This document shows positions 60,388 through 64,000 of a stretch of 64,000 nucleotides of DNA, one piece after another. A program made the translations under genes and the position numbers. The stretch comes from Candidatus Egerieimonas intestinavium. GTDB lineage: Bacteria; Bacillota; Clostridia; Lachnospirales; Lachnospiraceae. The first letter of the stretch is position 1. Each line of letters begins with the position of its first letter. The notes under the pieces are model-generated. The model had not been told where the DNA came from. It searched no databases and saw only the letters and a list, made by a program, of their open reading frames with translations. The stretch is from NCBI GenBank assembly GCA_018711815.1, contig DVHU01000008.1:1-64000 (forward strand), read 5' to 3'.

Positions 60388-61080
60388 TTACTCTTTTCTG
60401 GGATCAATGATCTTAACGGCGTCTGCAACACGGCCATACTGTCCGCTGGCCTTCTCCCATGCGGTGGTGGGATCGTCGCCCTGCTTGATAAAGTCGGTCA
60501 TCTTGCCCAGATTTACGAACTTATAACCGATGATGCAGTCGTCGGCATCCAGTGCGATTCCGGTTACATAGCCCTCTGCCATCTCCAGGTAACGGGGGCC
60601 TTTCTTCAGAGTACCGTACATAGTACCAACCTGAGAGCGCAGACCCTTGCCCAGGTCCTCCAGACCTGCGCCGATGGGCAGACCATCCTCAGAAAATGCA
60701 CTCTGGGTACGTCCGTAAACGATCTGCAGGAACAGCTCTCTCATGGCGGTATTGATGGCGTCGCAGACAAGGTCTGTATTCAGCGCCTCCAGAAGAGTTC
60801 TGCCCGGAAGGATCTCAGCTGCCATAGCTGCGGAATGAGTCATACCTGAACATCCTAAAGTCTCAACCAATGCCTCCTGGATGATACCGTCCTTCACGTT
60901 CAGCGTCAGCTTGCATGCGCCCTGCTGAGGTGCACACCAGCCCACACCGTGAGTCAGGCCGGAGATGTCCTTGATCTCTTTTGCCTGTACCCATTTTGCC
61001 TCCTCCGGAATCGGAGCTGCGCCGTGATTAACGCCTTGTGCTACAGGACACATCATTTCTACTTCATGTGAATAAATCAT
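60388..61080 (-). CDS. Iron-sulfur cluster assembly scaffold-like (NifU-type) protein
   Basis: LTLNVKDGIIQEALVETLGCSGMTHSAAMAAEILPGRTLLEAL; adjacent to GGGtGRT. Confidence 0.85.
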   Translation of the reverse strand: MIYSHEVEMMCPVAQGVNHGAAPIPEEAKWVQAKEIKDISGLTHGVGWCAPQQGACKLTLNVKDGIIQEALVETLGCSGMTHSAAMAAEILPGRTLLEALNTDLVCDAINTAMRELFLQIVYGRTQSAFSEDGLPIGAGLEDLGKGLRSQVGTMYGTLKKGPRYLEMAEGYVTGIALDADDCIIGYKFVNLGKMTDFIKQGDDPTTAWEKASGQYGRVADAVKIIDPRKE

Positions 61081-61307
61081 TGTAAGACTCCTTTCAAACA
61101 TATAATTTTTTGAGATATGTATCCCATGCGACCCTTCCTGAAAAGGATCACATATTTATTTTATTTTCTCATAAATTGCATGGTAAGTCCAGTAAAACTT
61201 TCAAATCCCGCAACTTTTAGACAGGAACTCCTCTCCCTGCGAAGTTCTGAGGAAGCTCTCCGTCAGTTCTGAAGGAGCTCTTCCGTCAGTTCTGAAAAGC
61301 TCTCCCG

Positions 61308-62900
61308 TCAGCCGTTGATCTCCATCCGGGAGAAGCTGTGGGCCCCCGCCAGCATCAGGATCACCGTCATCACGCACAGGAATATCAGCCCCGCCAGAAG
61401 GCCCGCCACAGGCCCTAGGGCCATGTTGGCGATGAGCACCGCCGGGAGGGCGGTGAACACCGCGGTGAAGGACAGCAGCATCCGCAGCAGAGTCCTGCCG
61501 TAGGAGGGAATGGTATTGCTCAGGTACGTCTCGCAGATTACATCCGCGTACAGACGCACCGCCGCCATGGCCACATACAGGGGCAGATACAGGGCTGCCA
61601 TCCACCAGGGCAGCCTGAGCACCCAGCACAGGGGCGCGATGATAATCAGGCCGTGGGCCGCGCTGACCACATGCTCCATCAGAGTGGCGTACCAAAGCTT
61701 TTTAAAGGCCAGGTCCGGTATCAGGAAAATATACGGGTTATCCCTCTCCCGGCTCCAGCGGTTCTGCTGGCCGGAAAAGACCAGGGCAAAGTACAGAAGC
61801 CCCAGGGGAATCACATAGTACCTTAAATCCCCCATGGAATTCAGCGTCTCCACCAGATTTCCCTCCTGGTAAATCAGCCAGGTGACAAAGCCGGCCACAA
61901 AAATGGCAAAAAGAGTCTGACCGCCGAAAATAAACCATCTGTTCTTTCTGGCCTCCAGATACTGCCGGTAAAACACCGCCCGGGCTCCGCCTCCCCTGTA
62001 GGTAACTTTGGCCCGGCGCAGCTTCTGCTTCTGCCCCACCCGGGCCACCTGGCCCTTCTCCGCCCGGGCCCGGGCCTCCTGGTAATCGTCGGCGAATTTC
62101 ATGGCGTCCTCATAATAAGCACCCGTGCAGCGCAGCTTCACCGCCAGCGCCAGCAGAGTCCCCAGAGCCGCCAGATACAGCAGGGCGGCCGTAATATTTA
62201 CCGGATCCGGCCCCAGGATAATCAGGCGGTACACGCCGATCTCCCAGCCCAGAAGGGGAATCATCTGTACCCAGGTGCCCGAGAGGAATTCCCGGATCAC
62301 CGCCCAGGAAAATCCCCGGCGGATAATCAGCGCCACGGCCAGCAGAAGAAAGCAGCCGATCATCAGATACATCAGGCGCCCGAAGCGCCGATTGGCCTTC
62401 TGGGAAAAGCGCTCGTTTCCATAGAGGCAGATGACCAGGCAGACCTCCAAAAGGCCGCTGAAAAAAATGTTGAACAGGCAGTACAAAAGCATGGAAACTG
62501 CCGGCACATGAAACCAGAAAATCCCCGCCAGAAACAGCAGCAGGCTTACAATCACATTGGTCATGTGGGTTCGCAGGGTAGCGTTGACCAGGGCCATCTT
62601 CGGGGAAATAGGGGCCGGGAACATCAGCTGCACGTCGCAGGGCAGAAACAGAAGCCCCTTTCTCCTGGCGTAGGCGGCATAGTTGGCCGGCGCCAGATAC
62701 AGATTGACCGCCGAGAGAAACAGCACAAAATATTCCGGACTCCCCAGGCCGGCCGTCCGTATGGAGCTGCCCAGGGAGGGCAGCACAAAGCAGGCGTAAA
62801 GAATGATGAGAACCAGCCAGATCCAGGTTCCCAGTTTCCGGACGGCCCGCCGGAGACGGTTTTTATTTCCCGTGATATGCAGATACAGGATCGCTCTCAT
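61308..62900 (-). CDS. ABC exporter membrane subunit
   Basis: Multi-TM protein immediately downstream of an ABC ATPase, overlapping start/stop; start set at MRAILYLHITGNK. Confidence 0.85.
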   Translation of the reverse strand: MRAILYLHITGNKNRLRRAVRKLGTWIWLVLIILYACFVLPSLGSSIRTAGLGSPEYFVLFLSAVNLYLAPANYAAYARRKGLLFLPCDVQLMFPAPISPKMALVNATLRTHMTNVIVSLLLFLAGIFWFHVPAVSMLLYCLFNIFFSGLLEVCLVICLYGNERFSQKANRRFGRLMYLMIGCFLLLAVALIIRRGFSWAVIREFLSGTWVQMIPLLGWEIGVYRLIILGPDPVNITAALLYLAALGTLLALAVKLRCTGAYYEDAMKFADDYQEARARAEKGQVARVGQKQKLRRAKVTYRGGGARAVFYRQYLEARKNRWFIFGGQTLFAIFVAGFVTWLIYQEGNLVETLNSMGDLRYYVIPLGLLYFALVFSGQQNRWSRERDNPYIFLIPDLAFKKLWYATLMEHVVSAAHGLIIIAPLCWVLRLPWWMAALYLPLYVAMAAVRLYADVICETYLSNTIPSYGRTLLRMLLSFTAVFTALPAVLIANMALGPVAGLLAGLIFLCVMTVILMLAGAHSFSRMEING

Positions 62901-63619
62901 GATGTCTCCTCCTCCTGATTGTCTTTTTCCTCTCTCTCCGTCACGGAGAAAAAGAGCTCGTCCAGATTCTGGTCCCCCACCTGGTCCCGGCGGTAAACGG
63001 CCAGAATCTTTCCCTTCTCCATCACGTACACGGTATCCCACAGCTCCTCCACCATCTCCAGCATGTGGGTGCTGATCAGGATGGTGGCTCCCTGGTTTTT
63101 CAGCTCCAGGACGATCTCCTTTAGCTCCTTGATGGCCTTGGGATCCAGGCCCACCATGGGCTCGTCCAGCAGCAGCACCCGGGGGCGGATCAGCAGGGCG
63201 CAGCAGATGCTCACCTTCTGCATCATTCCCTTGGAGAGCTCGCTGCCCATCTTCCCCCGCTTGTCGTCCAGCTCCAGCCGCCGCAGCAGATCGTCGATCT
63301 CCTGCTGGGTCACCTCTATCTGATAGGCCCGGCGGATGTACTCCAGATGCTCCTCCACACTCAGGGTCTGAAAGAGAGCCGGCAGCTCCGGCACGTAGCC
63401 GAAGATCCGCTTGGCCTGCATGCTTCTGGCAGGGAAGCCGTCGATGCGCACTTCTCCCTTATATTTCAGAAGCCCCGCGATACTTTTGATAACCGTGGAC
63501 TTTCCCGCCCCGTTGGGGCCCAGAAGAATTCCGATGGTTCCGTCCTCCACAGTAAAGCTCACCTGGTCCACAGCCAGATTTTGTTCATAGGATTTTGTCA
63601 GTTCTCTAATCTCCAGCAT
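62897..63619 (-). CDS. ABC transporter ATP-binding protein
   Basis: GPNGAGKSTVIKSIAGLL Walker A, LSKGMMQKVSICCALL signature, VLLLDEPMVGLDP Walker B. Confidence 0.96.
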   Translation of the reverse strand: MLEIRELTKSYEQNLAVDQVSFTVEDGTIGILLGPNGAGKSTVIKSIAGLLKYKGEVRIDGFPARSMQAKRIFGYVPELPALFQTLSVEEHLEYIRRAYQIEVTQQEIDDLLRRLELDDKRGKMGSELSKGMMQKVSICCALLIRPRVLLLDEPMVGLDPKAIKELKEIVLELKNQGATILISTHMLEMVEELWDTVYVMEKGKILAVYRRDQVGDQNLDELFFSVTEREEKDNQEEETS

Positions 63620-63859
63620 ATTTTGCTCCTCCCTCAGGGGTTTCATCATTTCTTTTATTTTATCTGGAATATTGTCAGATTACAACTTAATATTTTCTTA
63701 CTAATCAAAGAATTATCCTCTATTTTCCACAATCATTTTTTCTATATAGGTATTGCCTATATCAAACATCACAAAATCCGATTATCCACTTATAAGAAAA
63801 AATGGTATAATGAAACAGATAAGCCAGGAAATGAACGAAAAACGAAAGGAAGTAAAGGA

Positions 63860-64000
63860 ATGAGCGCAAAAAACATACTGATCCTCGGCGGCGTGGCGGC
63901 CGGAACAAAGGTCGCCGCCAAATTAATGCGTGAGAATCGCGATTTCAACGTGACCATCCTGACTGCGGGAAAGGATATTTCCTACGCAGGCTGCGGACTC
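63860..64000 (+). CDS. FAD-dependent pyridine nucleotide-disulfide oxidoreductase (5' end only)
   Basis: MSAKNILILGGVAAGTKVAAKLMRENRDFNVTILTAGKDISYAGCGL; runs off window. Confidence 0.88.
   Translation, partial: MSAKNILILGGVAAGTKVAAKLMRENRDFNVTILTAGKDISYAGCGL

Noticed and set aside
61201-61695. 164-aa minus ORF overlapping the ABC membrane gene
   Set aside because: Alternative frame of the confident ABC membrane protein; Arg/Gly/Pro-biased composition.

Overview
64 kb of a Lachnospiraceae/Clostridia-like chromosome, read from sequence only. Most of it is ordinary core metabolism: aroF-tyrA-aroA, queA, pheST, thrC, leuA/leuCD, ilvC/ilvN, carB, a glycogen debranching enzyme, a GGGtGRT/NifU-like pair and an ABC exporter. 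The main accessory locus is a complete type I-C CRISPR-Cas system at about 8.88-17.8 kb: cas3, then cas5c-cas8c-cas7c-cas4-cas1-cas2, then a 16-repeat array, all read on the minus strand. The most notable signal is in the 290-bp cas3-cas5c gap. A degenerate CRISPR repeat lies on the plus strand (15564-15588, GTCAGGAGAACCTGCGGATTGAAAT). It is preceded by a sigma70-like promoter (TTGAAT-N17-TATATT) whose predicted start falls on the first repeat base, and followed by a pseudo-spacer, TATAATATTC.... That pseudo-spacer matches 9 of the first 10 positions (mismatch only at position 6) of a TTC-flanked site overlapping the -35 box of the cas5c operon promoter (TTGACT-N17-TATGCT). This is the architecture expected of a CreR/CreA-type crRNA-like RNA that redirects Cascade to repress its own operon. 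Other points of interest: a four-way-junction palindrome with tandem repeats between pheS and pheT, a ZTP-riboswitch-like leader on a formate/nitrite transporter gene, two T-boxes, a 6S-like RNA candidate, a frameshifted MerR regulator at an A6 tract, a palindrome nested in a bidirectional terminator, and a three-gene toxin-antitoxin-like cluster.
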